A stretch of 64,000 nucleotides of DNA from assembly GCA_002682825.1 (NCBI GenBank), contig NOKP01000007.1:868001-932000 (forward strand). Direction: 5' to 3'. The position numbers and the translations under genes were made by a program. Source of the stretch: Neonectria sp. B-13. Lineage: Eukaryota; Ascomycota; Sordariomycetes; Hypocreales; Nectriaceae. The notes under the pieces are model-generated. The model made no database searches. It saw nothing but the letters and a program-made list of their open reading frames with translations, and was not told where the DNA came from. Positions within the stretch are counted from its first letter, which is position 1. Every line of letters begins with the position of its first letter. Positions 23,528 to 35,305 of the stretch are shown piece by piece.

Positions 23528-25170
23528 AGCGAGACTTGATTCGAACGTGCCCACGCATAGCCATAAATACTAACACCCACGAGGCATGGGGCAGACGAGA
23601 CGGAGTACTGCGCTATAAAAAGGAATCACGTATTGCCGTTGATTCTTGCGATATTAGTATATTGCTAAGCCCTAGAACTTGGACCAACGTTACCTAGGAA
23701 GTCGGTGTGGCAACCGTCGTTCAGTATTCGGTTTTCTTTTGCTATCTAAACTGTTCATGTTTTTCTTGACATTGGAGCGACTGAGAGTCAAGGATGGAGT
23801 AATTGGACGTTTTCTTTTTGGTAAGGAGCTCAGGCGAAAAGACTGCTAGAAGCCTGAATGCAAACAGAACAGGAAGCGCATGAGACACGTGAGAAAAGTT
23901 CAAGTTTGTTAGTGCACACTGAGCGGGCAAGTCTCGTGGATGAGGAGCAATACAACTGGGATCTCCCCGACAACGACTTTCAGACCCCGAAGGACTTAAT
24001 CACGAGATAATTCTCATAGCCTAGGTGTAATACGATCGAAGTTATGCCCGCCTCCCCGAAGAAGAGAGGATTCAAGGAAACCTCTCAGTTAGGGCTGGTA
24101 CGACCTTGGATAGTCCTGGAGGTAGTGACAAGTAATGACCAGAGACTAGAGAGCACAGGGAATCAGTCAAGCAAAGTTCAGAGGGCAAAGGTGAGCAGAG
24201 CGCTGATTGCATCTTGATAAGAACCACCCCACACGACGTCCATATAGTAGCCCAGCTTTCTGAGGGAGTGAAAGGCTGTTGCTACGGGAGGCGGATGAAG
24301 TCGACTTTAGCTCACGGTTAAGTATAATTACTCTCGGATCGAGGATAACCCGGCTTAAGACGCAGACTCGGGGTGGCATGGCCTGCCCCACTTCATGATG
24401 CTTGGTTCCCGGGCATGCGCTGCGTTCTCTGTCTTTCGTAGTGCCTCATTTATTTTATTTGAGCCGGGTTGGGAGGCTATTAATGCTGTCTGCCTCTGGG
24501 TCTGTTCCAAACAGTGAAGCTGTCTTCACACGGCTCATCCCACCCAGCACTCAGATCGGCATGACGTCTAGAGGCCGAGCTAGTAGATGCTGGGGCCCTT
24601 GTCCATGGCCTGTTCCGTGCCTAAGGACTTCCCATTTGGGACGCTTCTCGACTAGCTCGGCATTGGGTAACGATACGTGAGGGCTACTATGTAAGTAGTA
24701 GGCAATGGGTTATATATAGAATATCACAGTGCGCTTCATACGAGATTGATCAGTCTTTGATGTGAGATGGCTGTCAACAGGCGGCCTATTTAGAAGCCAA
24801 GGCAAGTCGTCCAGACTAGATTTGCCGAAACATTGTCAAGGCGAGATGAATTCAACATGAGGTATATAATTTGCATGTTATTATCTTAGTCGTATTGAAT
24901 GTCAGTGAAAGAGAATAGTACAAGGTGTTGTATATGACGTTCTAGCTGGACAGCCGTCGTGTGTGAACCGACGCCTCGAGTGCCAGCAGCATGACTGTCC
25001 ACCTGGTCTGGGCATCGCTGCCCATGTATCGTTGCCTGAATAATCTCAAGCCTAAAATTAGCTCACTTCGTTGCAAAAACGTGCGGTATACCATTAAAGA
25101 GGGAAGCGAACCGTTTCGAGGGCATTCTTCAAAGCAGAGGGCGTCAGGCCCAAAGTGTTCGGTGAGGGTT
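23528..25170. other. Intergenic, no gene recognised
   Basis: Only short scattered frames without motifs. It includes the 3' flank of the Cys/His gene and the downstream flank of the minus-strand membrane-protein gene. Confidence 0.5.
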
Positions 25171-25416
25171 TTAGGTCCACCACCACCGGCTGGAGCTTTT
25201 ACTCTTCAAGTCATTCAGCTTGGCGGATAATGTCGACTTCTCCTGCTCGCTCAGCTTGGTCCCCACGGCGTCGAGGACCTTGAGGTGTTCCTTCTTGAGG
25301 TCCTCGAAGCCGTTGTCCAGCTCCTTGTGCCACGGGTATAGCACGAACACCTGGAAACACAGCGCGGAGCTGGCCACCATGAAGTTGGTTACAGAGATGG
25401 CCCGTGTGACTTTCAT
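25171..25416 (-). CDS. Small single-pass membrane protein, conserved-looking, function unknown
   Basis: 81 residues from an ATG in good context (gtcaccATGaaa). An upstream in-frame ATG (25449) would add 11 residues. The N-terminus MKVTRAISVTN is short and basic. It is followed by one hydrophobic segment (about residues 10-27, FMVASSALCFQVFVLYPW), then a charged, probably helical part (HKELDNGFEDLKKEHLKVL) and a Trp-rich end (SSSRWWWT). This layout is common among small mitochondrial inner-membrane proteins of fungi, and I infer such a place for it without proof. I do not recognise a named family. Confidence 0.65.
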   Translation of the reverse strand: MKVTRAISVTNFMVASSALCFQVFVLYPWHKELDNGFEDLKKEHLKVLDAVGTKLSEQEKSTLSAKLNDLKSKSSSRWWWT

Positions 25417-26146
25417 GGTGACTCGGGCGACTGAGTAATAATCCCACACGAGGCTGGTGATTGGGATGCCTTTGCAGATGCTGCCGGTCTGCGAGAAAAG
25501 TGCCTGGAGCTTAACTGCTCACTACTCGCTGCTCACTGACGTCAGGTTGGGCGTGGTGTGACGATGTGACGGGGCGGCAAGGGGGAAGTCAACCACGAGA
25601 TGGAGGGGACGATGGCAAAAATGGCGATGTGTCAAGCGTCACGGAGCAGCAGGCAGAAAGGCAACGGATGGTATGAGGTTCGACCTTGGGAGAGAGATAA
25701 AACAAAGCAATGAGGTTACATGGGAAAGATTGCAATAGGAAAAAGACAAGGTTTCACGACATGACTCGGTGTTTTCCTCCGGTACCGGGAAAGACCGCGT
25801 GCTCACATGCCGCTCGGTCCGAGGCCAGAAAGCGAAAAGTGGTCTGATCTGAGGAGCAGCAAACTGTCACGGGTGGATACTCTTGGGCCGTGTTGATTAG
25901 TCTTCATTGGTGTATACTGGTGGCGCATGTTGCATTCGGCTGTCAGGTGTAGGGCACATCCCTGCTTGCGGTAAGCTGATGGGGCATCGGTTGGACGGAG
26001 ATGCATACCACATGCGTATGTATTAGGTATACCACTCCGTCGGATCGTCATTGACTGTGGTCCCGTGGAGTCTCAAGTTGTCTCAGTCTTCACAATCATC
26101 TAATAACTTAATATGTAAGCCAACAACCATGTGTCTATTTACTCAG
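25417..26146. other. Intergenic between two minus-strand genes
   Basis: Promoter region of the small membrane-protein gene on its left and 3' flank of the transcription factor on its right. No other coding signal seen. Confidence 0.5.
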
Positions 26147-28850
26147 TCATCCAACTTGACCTGTGTCCACAATAGATTCTAACCACGCATTCCAGTTGAC
26201 ATCTGCATCAACATCCATATCCACATCCATGCCCGCAAAAACATCAAACGTCGGGTCCGCGTCCGCCCAGAGCCATGGCGCGAAGCCTGGTCCTATCGAC
26301 TGGCTACCTGACCAGTCTGCCGGGACTGTGAACGGTGTGCTGTATGACGACTCCTCAGTCTGTCCAGGGGCCAATCCGCCCTGAGTCTGTGTAGCCATGG
26401 TCTTCGGGTTCGTAGATGGTTCAAAACTCATGCTGGACCACACCTCATGTTGTGCTTCCGCGGGATCAGAGACGGGGTTCTGCTGTGGTGCATCGACTGC
26501 CTGTACCACAATCGGTGGGCAGGAGATATCTTCCCCAGACGCCCCAGAGAGTTGTTTCCGACTGTTGGGCTCCACTGGAATGCCGACAAGACTGCGCCAG
26601 TGCTCGCGAAAGAGCTCTTCACTTTTCCCAGTTGGAAATGGTCCAGAGCTGGCTGGTCCAGGTGTGCCGCGGTCATCCATCTCTAGCTGTTCAATGGCTG
26701 CCGCATCGCCCTGTAACCGCTCGAGCTCTGTCTGGCGATGCTTGCGCGCCTTCGCCATCAGCTTCCGCAGCGGAACCCAGATCTGTAAGTTTTTGTCCAT
26801 GTTGGGCTGAGCTGGAATCAGCCAGCTGCTGTGAAGCGCGACCCAAGCTCGCTCAACCATCGGCGACCACTGACGACGACACACCTCGATCAAGAGGTAG
26901 ACGATGGCGTACCAGTGCGTGTAGGTTTGGAAAACCCAGCGCCAATTGCGACACCGTTGTTCGGCGTTAAGGGCGTGGTTGAATTCCGCGACCTCCAAAG
27001 CCGCGATGAACAGCTTGTTCCGGACCCCGCCTGAGAAGTCCTCGCTCGGGGAGGCGAACAGCGTAGGGAGGTATATAAAAAGCGTGAACTTGGATATGAC
27101 GAGGCGGAAGGAAGTGACTAAACTCCAGTGTGCGACATCCCCGGGTCCCGTTACATATTGCAGATAGCCCACTTCAAGCTTCTCGTAGAAACGGTCCAGT
27201 AGCCGACTCTGTTCTTCTGGACTTCGTCCGCCGCCTTTGACCGCCGGGGCCATCATCTGCCTCGTGAGGTCGCATAGCTCAAACAAGACGAGTGGGACTG
27301 ACATGTCGGTGATGGCTTTGCGCTCTGTAGGTGGCTCGCTGGTCTCGGGACCAATATCTGCGTCGTTGATGTTCAGAGGGAGTTTAGTATCGAAACTGTT
27401 GCTTGCGATTGTGAAGTCCGCTCCCTGATCCTCTGAGGTCCGGACGTCTAGGGTGCAGAGTATCCACCAGACTCTTCGTCGGATCTCTGCCTCGAACAAA
27501 GATAGATGTTCAAAGTGAGAAGGGTCCCGTTGCAGTCCAATCGCTTGAGCCATCCTTATGTCAAGACCCGTCATCATCCACACGAACCTCGGGCTATCGT
27601 GGCGGCGAGCAAGAAAGAGAAAGATGGTAAAGGCTTGGACCAGCACGATATCGGGGACATTGAGAAAATCAGCCTTGGCTAGGGCATGCTCCAGGCCGAG
27701 ACGATACTTGAGATTAAGCTCAGCTTTCGTAGAGCCAAAGTTGGCCATCACCTGGGCAAATAAAAAAAGGTAAGTCTATGTTCAGAAGCACGCCAAGAGG
27801 AGCTGGGTCAAGCACTAAGCACTTACATCATCTTCCTCCATGGAGGTAACGGCTGCGTAGTAAATCGAGAACATCAAGGCCTCGTTGGCCGGTGTGAGAC
27901 TCGACATGTCGCTCCCACGCATCCCACGCGTCAGTTTGGTGACGCTTGGCATGTGGACAACCTGTAAGCAGAAATTCACGTTTTCGGAGAATACGTCTAA
28001 GAGAAAGGGTATCTGGGATGGTAATGGGCGAAACTCGCGTAGGTCAGGCGCAGAGGCACCCATATTGTGACCGAACAAAAATCCATGCCGCTCGGAAGGT
28101 GTTCGTTCGAGTTCTTGGGTGGATGGCGTCTTCCCCGGCGATTCCTCGTCCTCTGAGGTATCGGAATCGCCGCTTCCCAGTCCTTGAGTGTTCATCTTCA
28201 GCTCATCAAGCTAGATGGCGGTCAGTTACATGCCTGAATGAGTTGGTGGCGCAGTCAAGGCTTGGACAAACCTCGTCGCTGACACGGGACCAAAAGCCGC
28301 TGCCGACATAACGGCTTCGACTCGTGTCTTGAAGTACCAGCCTGCCAAAGTGCTTCTGCACATCTGTGGCGCTTGCGGTCGACGTCGTGCTCATCTGCTG
28401 ATCCGCGTCTCGCTCGTGCGTCGAGGTCTCGGGAGAGTTGACTCCGGATGAGCCACCTGCAGCCGAACTCGCCGCCGCGTTTGCCTGCTCAAGCTGGCCA
28501 CTGAGCTGCTTGACGAGACCCTCGAGATTCCGCAGTCTCTCCATGACCTGACCAGCCGCAGGGTCGATATCTTGCGGTGCCTTTGCCGCATTGTTAGTGA
28601 CGCGCTCAAGGCGGCGAGCCCATTTCGGAGGGCGTTCGTTCGCCGGAACGACACAGGCGATGTTAGCGCGGCGGCAGTTGGAGCACGGCGACAGTTTGTC
28701 GCAGCGGACCTTGCGGCTTCGGCACACCACGCAGCTGCGCAGCTTCGACGCCGGTGCGGACGCGGGCGAGGCGGACGACGTCGCGGGTTTCTCGGAGGCC
28801 GAAGCCGAGCCGGCCGCGCCGGCACTGGTCGGGGGTGGCGCCTGCGACAT
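26147..28850 (-). CDS. Zn2Cys6 fungal-specific transcription factor
   Basis: Three exons, complement(26147..27751, 27827..28210, 28272..28850), 855 residues. Introns are 61 bp (GTTTGT donor) and 75 bp (GTAAGT donor). The Zn2Cys6 binuclear cluster lies at residues 40-66 with C-x2-C-x6-C-x5-C-x2-C-x6-C spacing (CVVC..., PCSNC). A short basic linker and a probable coiled coil follow (VMERLRNLEGLVKQLSGQLE). The middle region carries the fungal-specific TF domain (PF04082), recognisable by DIRMAQAIGLQRD and FEAEIRRRVWWILCTLD. The C-terminus is acidic with DVDMDVDADV repeats and may serve activation. The N-terminus is a low-complexity Ala/Ser/Pro stretch. It should be a nuclear DNA-binding regulator; the target pathway is not evident from neighbours. 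Confidence 0.93.
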
Positions 28851-29560
28851 GCTGGGGTTTGACAGCTGAAAAAGTTGGTCTCCTCTCGGTCCTTGATGCT
28901 GCTTTGTGGGGTGGTTGTGCGTGATGCTTTAATCGCTTCCCCGGCGGCAGCCTGTGGCAGGCAGACAGCTTGATAGAGGCATCCAGTCTGTGATGACGCC
29001 TCACCTGGGTTTTGAGAGTAGGATCTCACCTAGTCCGTTAACACATCCAAACATTAAGTACTTCTGAATCAATTTTCCACATACATTTAGGACTCAACTC
29101 ATCACATTCCACAAGGCTTGAAGCATTACATCGATAAAGATAGTATGAAGTTAGTTAGATATTAAAGACGAGAAAATTGAGCGGGCCCTTGATCAATTTT
29201 GAACTGCCCTCTCAATCTTTGGGTGTATATTTAGATACTTGCTGTTAGAGCGATGGCTGTTCGTGCGCCCACTGTGGCCCACTCACTAACCCCGCTATAC
29301 TCTCACTGCACGAACACTTCGTTCATCGGTAATCTTGATGCATCGTTGCGCAGGTATTTCTTGAGACAAGAGAGTGAATATTAAGGAAGTAGCTATGGAA
29401 TGGGAAAGTCCCATGACCAGTCTTAAAACAGATAGTATAACATTTAGAGAATTAATCGCTTCAAGGCCTGTCAAATATGCCGTCGACACACCAGTCTAAC
29501 CAACCCGCCACCGCTCCCGTGTACTTGGACCGAACCACAGAGCCCATTACCAGATCCTCT
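28851..29560. other. Intergenic: promoter of the Zn2Cys6 gene and 3' flank of the reductase-like gene
   Basis: No coding signal that stands up on either strand. Confidence 0.5.
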
Positions 29561-30286
29561 TCAGTAAGTGATGGTTGCGATCTTCCTGACGTACTTTGCC
29601 TCCCTCTTCAGCAGAAGATTATCTGCCACCCACTTTCCCGCATCTTCCCTGGAAATGGTGTACCCAATGGCATTTGACTCCCGTCCGGACTTCGGGTCCT
29701 CGATTCCCACCCGGATCGGCTTCTCTGTCTCGCCGTTGACTAACAAGCTGGCGCGGACAATGGTGAAGTCTTCGCCGCTCTCCGCCAGGCTGTCCTCCAT
29801 GATCCTCTTGTCTTCGTGGGGCACCTTGAGCATGACGTGGTACAGCGGGATCACCAGCACGGGCACGTCACGCCCGAAGCGAGACATGCCGGTGGTGCTG
29901 CAGACAACGATCAGGGGTCTTCCCGTAGCGCCGTCGCGTCGGAGTTGAGCCAGAGCCTCGAGGAGAGTGGCCATGCCTTTCCTGCAGACCTGCGGGTCGT
30001 CGGTAAACTGCTTGTTCAGGACGGGCTTGCCGCCGATGGTGGAAACAATCTCGTCGACGATTGTCCCGTCTTCTTTCTTGAGACACCGGGAGACGGCGGC
30101 GATGTCGTGCGCGTTGCCCTGGACGACTTGCAGGTTGGGGTTTGTTTCAGGCGAGATGATGTCGGTGAGCTTTGAGGGCGTGCGGCAGAGGGCAATGCAC
30201 TTGTGGCCTGCAGCGAGGGTGTGTTTGAGTGCTGAGAGGCCAACGCCGGTGCTGGCTCCAATGAATGCGACGGTCATGAGCGACAT
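29561..30286 (-). CDS. NAD(P)-binding Rossmann-fold protein (atypical SDR / NmrA-like)
   Basis: Single exon, 241 residues. The N-terminus shows the dinucleotide-binding motif GASTGVGLSAL (about residues 10-20) after a beta strand, then a basic residue position typical of NADP preference (CRTPSKL). A central strand reads IVVCSTTGMSR, and a conserved late segment FTIVRASLLVNGE matches the NAD(P)H-binding family PF13460. The classical SDR Tyr-x3-Lys is not clearly present, so it may be a redox sensor or isomerase rather than a dehydrogenase. It is transcribed divergently from the SRPBCC gene with about 610 bp between starts. Confidence 0.85.
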   Translation of the reverse strand: MSLMTVAFIGASTGVGLSALKHTLAAGHKCIALCRTPSKLTDIISPETNPNLQVVQGNAHDIAAVSRCLKKEDGTIVDEIVSTIGGKPVLNKQFTDDPQVCRKGMATLLEALAQLRRDGATGRPLIVVCSTTGMSRFGRDVPVLVIPLYHVMLKVPHEDKRIMEDSLAESGEDFTIVRASLLVNGETEKPIRVGIEDPKSGRESNAIGYTISREDAGKWVADNLLLKREAKYVRKIATITY

Positions 30287-30897
30287 GGTAAGTAGTCTTA
30301 AGTGGTGATGTGTGATTGATTGGTGTTGGTGATTAAAGTTAAGATTTGTCTGTTTAAGAGAGAACAGAAGCCAGATTGGGAGATTGTAGTTGAGATTCAG
30401 GTGCTTGGAATTGTCTGTGTTTATTCCCCATCATCAATGAAGCCCGGCAATCCATCTGTTTATATGTCTACGGGGCGCTCTAGGCAATAGCCCAAAGCGC
30501 AAATGGAGGCGCCCGAAAGTTGACCGAGCTGGCCGAGATGCGCGCGAGCGTCTGGGCGGCCGCAATTGGAGTACAATCACGTGACCTTCTCGCTCTTTTT
30601 TCGCTCCCACTGCTTCGGAGGCGCAATCTACCCGACCGGTGGCTGCACATATTTGACCCGGTCGGCCCAACGTGGTTCCTCGGTGGCTTTTGTGGCTTTC
30701 GCGGCTCGCGTTCATTGGTCGCAGTCGGACGATTGGGAACCGTTCAAGTTGAACATGACGAACACCAGAGATGTTGAGCACGTCTATAAGGATCAAGGAG
30801 CCCTTGGACAATTAATTAGACATTCCATGACACAGAACAATCACAATCTTCAGATCTACACTGATACTTCAATTATTCTATCAACAACCCGAAAACC
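30287..30897. promoter_or_regulatory. Divergent promoter region between the reductase-like and SRPBCC genes
   Basis: The two starts face away from each other (30286 minus, 30898 plus). The stretch should hold both promoters. Sequence similar to GCGGCC and CCACGTGG-like elements is present but I assign no specific factor. Confidence 0.5.
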
Positions 30898-31469
30898 ATG
30901 GGTCAAACTGTTTCCGTGCACGCGCAGGTCGAGATCCTTGCATCACCAGCCACTGTCCGATCAATAGTACGTATCGCTGGTCAAATAACCACCAAGTTTT
31001 GTCACTGACCATCTACAGTTTCTAGATTTTGCCCAATACAAGCAATGGCACCAAGGTTGGGAAATTGTGCCTGTCGACCCAGGCAAGAAGTCCTTCGAAT
31101 TGAAGTTCGCCGACACCCTGAAGGTCAAAATGCATGGAATGACGTTTCATCCAACTGTGGCGGTAATTTCTCCCCGTCTAGTTCCTCAATTGTTGATCCA
31201 TGCTAAACCATCTCATTCAGCTCAACTCCCCCGAATCCTTCGTCTGGGAGGGCTCTTTATGGGGACTTCTAGTCGGAGAGCATCAGTTTACTTTCTCCCC
31301 CAGCAAGGAAAATCCTGGAGGTACCACATTTATCCAAAGCGAACAATTTCGAGGCCCCTTGACGATCCTCTATTGGCCGTGGAGGAATACGGAACATACC
31401 TCGCAGAACTGGGAGACGTTCAATGCAGCCCTGAAGAAGGAGGCCGAAAGGACCTCTTTTTTAGGCTGA
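30898..31469 (+). CDS. SRPBCC (START-like / polyketide-cyclase-fold) protein
   Basis: Three exons, 30898..30966, 31019..31162, 31221..31469, 153 residues, with 52- and 58-bp introns (GTACGT...CAG, GTAATT...CAG). The start MGQTVSVHAQVEILASP and the following FLDFAQYKQWHQGW are the typical first strand and helix of SRPBCC domains. The middle is a beta-rich stretch (SPESFVWEGSLWG), and a final helix reads NWETFNAALKKEAER. Such domains bind hydrophobic ligands in a deep cleft; members act in lipid transfer, polyketide cyclisation or coenzyme Q binding. The ligand is unknown here. The conserved order and clean splice joins make the gene model firm; the biological role is not known. Confidence 0.85.
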
Positions 31470-32115
31470 TGTGGCGAGGGGTTTCGTCTCCTTTCAGTGC
31501 GCCCCTAGTGTCACATTGTCACATTTGAGAGGATCGTGATTTGGAGTATTGACATGGACTGAAGCATATTCAGCATGATCGGGGATTAGTTCTTAGTAGA
31601 AATGGCATATCAGACTACATTCAGAGGAGGGCCGTCTCTATAATATCATACAGAATTTACCTTGATAGCAACCACTGTTGTAACTACAGTACACGTGCCA
31701 ATCGTTCTGTTTCGAAAATGAGGGGTGTTGGATCCGTGTAACTGAGTAATCGATCTTAAAGTTTCATAGCTTATATCCAGGTGAGCAAATATCAACGCAC
31801 CATCTTCAATCCTCAAAATTTGAATTGTCATCCTCATCTTCTCATTGAATTTTCTGTAAAGTCTTGAGGGTTGCGCCTCAGACGGGCACTAGATGGCCTG
31901 TGTTGAATGGAGAACGGATCTCAAATGATCTAATACCATGTCTCATGGATAGCGCAGGGGCATAACTCCACAATTGTGTCTATAAGGGGGGGGGGGGGAG
32001 AAAATGTGATAAACGAAAGAAAACGCTCTACTAACAGTGAGACGCTCACACCTCGAAGTCTACAATATCAGGCTGGTAGATCTGCTCCTCACCAAGCTCC
32101 CTACAAGTCTCCTGT
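31470..32115. other. Intergenic between convergent genes, with a 13-G run
   Basis: 3' flanks of the SRPBCC gene and the NRAMP gene. A G13 homopolymer lies at 31986-31998. No gene seen. Confidence 0.6.
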
Positions 32116-34148
32116 TCACTCACCCCTTCCCAAAAGGACCAGGTTGGCCACATTCATCCCCGCCATAGTAACCCAGATCAGTGCCGCAATGGCGGTGGTG
32201 TACCATGAATTGGCCATTTTGACATTGCCATCGCTCACACTCCCTGTCTCCACAGATATCGGGTTGCCGGCCCTCGCGCGCTGTTCCAGGAGGTTGAAGT
32301 GAGCCCGGCCAGCCCGAACCGTCATGTACTTTTGGCGGCATGTAAAGTAAATCAGGGGAGCCGTGACGAACGGCAGAACGACGCTCAGTACCACTTGCGA
32401 TGCATTGAGTGCCGCACTTAGACCAGTTCGCCCAACTGCTCCCGCAATGATGATGCTGGGCGTGATGCTGATACTCCTGGTCACCAGACGGCGTATCCAA
32501 GGTCGAAGTCTCCAGTTTAAGGCTCCTTCGCTAACCATCTGCCCAGCAATAGTGCACACTATCCCGGCCGAGATACCAGAGAGTAGCAGTGCAAGGGCGA
32601 AGATGGTGCCAGCAGCTGGGGAGATGGATTCCGAGAGCAGTTTGTGGATGCTGAAAATATCCGCGTCAGGGGCATCTGGGTTTTCGTACAGCGAGACTCC
32701 AGAGACGATCAGAATAGCTGAGTTGACGAATAGCGCGAATGTGAACAGGGCGATGGCCAGTTCAGCTGTTGAAACCTTGATCGAATATCGAATGGCCCTG
32801 AGGGACGGGACGTAAAATCCCTTGTCAATACCTTGCTCGCTTATGGATGGCTCCGGCAGATCGGGAGGTAGAAGGCCATGTTTCTCGTCGTAGGCTCGAA
32901 GGCGAGGCTGGACAATTCCCGAGCCCAGATAAAGGCTATGCGGCATCACCGTTGCACCCAGAATGCCACACGCTTGGTAGAGGCTTTACGGCGTCAGAAA
33001 TTATCGACTGAGAGAGATCCCAAAGTAAGAAGAACGTACCCTTGTTTCTCGATAATTGCGTGTGATGGCAAGTACCCTTTGAAGACGTCTCCGACACGGG
33101 TGTCCTCAATCAGCGATAATTGGAAGCAGAAGCAAATTACGACGGCGATGACCAGACAGACGATGAAGAATTCAAAGACCCGCAAGCCTCCCATGGATCC
33201 GTGAGGCCGGTAAAAGAAGAGAATGATCATGACATCAAGGATTGAAATGGCGCACCCAACCACTAAAGGTACGGCGGGAGCAAGCAGGTTCAGCCCAATA
33301 GCGAAGCCAATGACCTAGAGAAGTTGTAAGCGTTCGAGCGTTCGTCATGTACATGAGATAGACGCCATTCTGGAGACACCGAGATGGTTGACAAGCATAC
33401 TTCTGCAATATCCGTTGCAATGATGGCGACCTCTGCAAAGAAATAGAGGATATAGTTCAACCATGGCGGGAGGAATGCGCGACAAGACTCGGCGAGATTG
33501 AGTCCAGTGACTGTGCCAAGCTTGATGCAAAGACTCTGGAGGAAAATGGCGAATATATTGGCGAGAAGAACAATGAAAAGGAGCCTGAAGCGGTACGTGG
33601 CTCCAGCAGCAACGTCTGTAGCATAGTTTCCGGGATCAACTTGACAGACATGGCGTGTTAGTGCTTCTTCTGTGGGGTCCTCGGCAGGCGGTCGACGGCT
33701 TACTGTACGCAACAGAGATCATGAATCCTGGCCCGATGAAAGAGCTGAACTTGAGGATTGCATTCTTCAACCGCTTGAAAGGGGGGTTGGAGCCAACTTC
33801 GTCCTCGCGGGCGGACCCACTGCGAGACGCCGAAGATGGCGAGCGAGGTGGGAGAGGAGCGGCCAAGTTCAATGCCGGCTCCTCTCCCGAGGTTTGGCCA
33901 ATGACGACTTCATTGGCCAGCGGGGAGGTCGTTCCTGGATCGCCAAGGCCCGGGTCCGGACAGAATCTATCCGGGGTGCTTGGCGAAGAGTCGCCAATCG
34001 ACAGGTCTTGGTCGGCGCGCTTCAATTCTCTGGCATTGACGGTGCCGTTGAGGTCCTCGTTGGTTGTCAGGTCATTGGAGAGCGGGTTGGGGTTCTGGTT
34101 ATACCCGTCTCCCTCGTACGGCTCTTCTGTTCGCGAGGTACGATTCAT
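32116..34148 (-). CDS. NRAMP-family divalent metal transporter (Smf-like)
   Basis: Four exons, complement(32116..32983, 33040..33314, 33401..33639, 33704..34148), 608 residues. Introns are 56, 86 and 64 bp. The splice at 33703/33640 rebuilds the metal-binding signature VAYIDPGNYATDVAAGA (about residues 146-162). The splice at 33039/32984 rebuilds GLYQACGILGATVMPHSLYL, the second conserved metal-site motif. About 11 hydrophobic helices are visible. The first 120 residues are hydrophilic and low-complexity (Ser/Pro-rich), longer than in yeast Smf1. The start was taken at the first ATG (MNRTSRTEEP). The protein should import Mn2+, Fe2+ or related ions with protons, at the plasma membrane, endosome or vacuole. 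Confidence 0.95.
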
Positions 34149-35223
34149 TCTTGAAGCGTACGGCACGTGAGGCAAAGGTGGTCGAATCTTTGAGCAATGC
34201 CCTTGACCGCTTCAATGGCTGACAGTTCAAATAGGCTCACGCCCGTGCAACCCTAAAACGTCTTAGCTAGCCGCATCAGGTGACTGCCTCTTGCTACGTA
34301 GGAGGACGGATGCACACGAACCGGGATCGAGTCAAATGGAAAGGGGAGACGAATCGGGACTCTTCTTTGGCGTCGAAGCTGAACAGAATTCCACAAAACT
34401 AGGTGTACATGCGTGAAGGAGGCTTCTTCACCCTGCAAGACTTCTTCTACGTTGCGACTGTTACGTTTGCGTGGTGGTTGGGACTCGCGGCCGTACGGAT
34501 ACGACTAGATCAGCCCACCTAGCGTCCGTCTCCACCCGCAAACTCCCATCTACGAACTACGCTCGCTTCTTGGTGCCGAGATATCCGAGATGGTTCATTT
34601 TATGTCATAGAATAGAGTGTGCGCGCACTTGCTACCTTCAAGGTCGTGTGCTCTTTTTCTAGCCTTGGTGCTGACACAACGGGCAACATCAGCTAGCTGA
34701 CGTGGTGCTGACTCTACTAGAGCTTTCTCAGTCAGCTTCTGTTCGAGCACCACCTCATGACCATCAGCATCAACCGAAAACATTACTTCCACTCGGTTCT
34801 ATTTTCGCACTCATATGCGCTTGATGCACTTATTGGTAGATGACGCTGCAACACTCATTACGAACGGTACTCCTGCAGAAAAACAATGAGGATCCGCTCC
34901 TACGCTGTGTAGGGTAGATGTCCTCGTGTCTCTGTGGTCTCACATGTGATCTCTTCATGCGCGGAAACCCAAAGATATCATTCACTACACATAAAATGAA
35001 CAAGGCATCAATTCAGTTGATTAATAGTGACTGTGGAGACTCCGAGTCAAAGTTGCACGTCATTTGCTTCTCACTCGTTGCATAGGTTCCTGAACAAACG
35101 GCAGAACGGGGATAATTAAATGACTGACTATTTATTCTTCCTCCTACCTCTCACATAAACAAGCAAATAAAAATTAAATAGCTTCAAGCCTGTCACAAGA
35201 AAGAGCAAAAAATGAAGTTTAGC
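34149..35223. other. Intergenic, no gene recognised
   Basis: Promoter side of the NRAMP gene and flank of the tRNA-Ser gene. The plus-strand A6 at 35207-35212 is the Pol III terminator of that tRNA. Confidence 0.5.
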
Positions 35224-35305
35224 CAACACAGGCCTGATTCGAACAGACGCCTCCGAAGAGATATGATTTCTAGTCATACGCATTAGACCACTCTGCCACT
35301 GTGTT
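35224..35305 (-). tRNA. tRNA-Ser(AGA)
   Basis: Minus strand, 82 nt, no intron. The acceptor AACACAG pairs with CTGTGTT and the discriminator is G73, the serine identity base. The anticodon stem is TATGA/TCATA with loop CTAGAAA, so the anticodon is AGA. A long variable arm (TCTCTTCGGAGGC) marks a class II tRNA. The T arm is GTCTG-TTCGAAT-CAGGC with one G-U pair. A T6 terminator follows at about 12 nt. The first pair is A1-U72 instead of the usual G1-C72, and the D stem is not the commonest fungal form, so this may be a divergent copy. Confidence 0.85.

Noticed and set aside
23530..23600. Possible tRNA because of a GATTCGAAC T-loop-like string
   Set aside because: Flanks do not form a T stem, D arm or acceptor stem.
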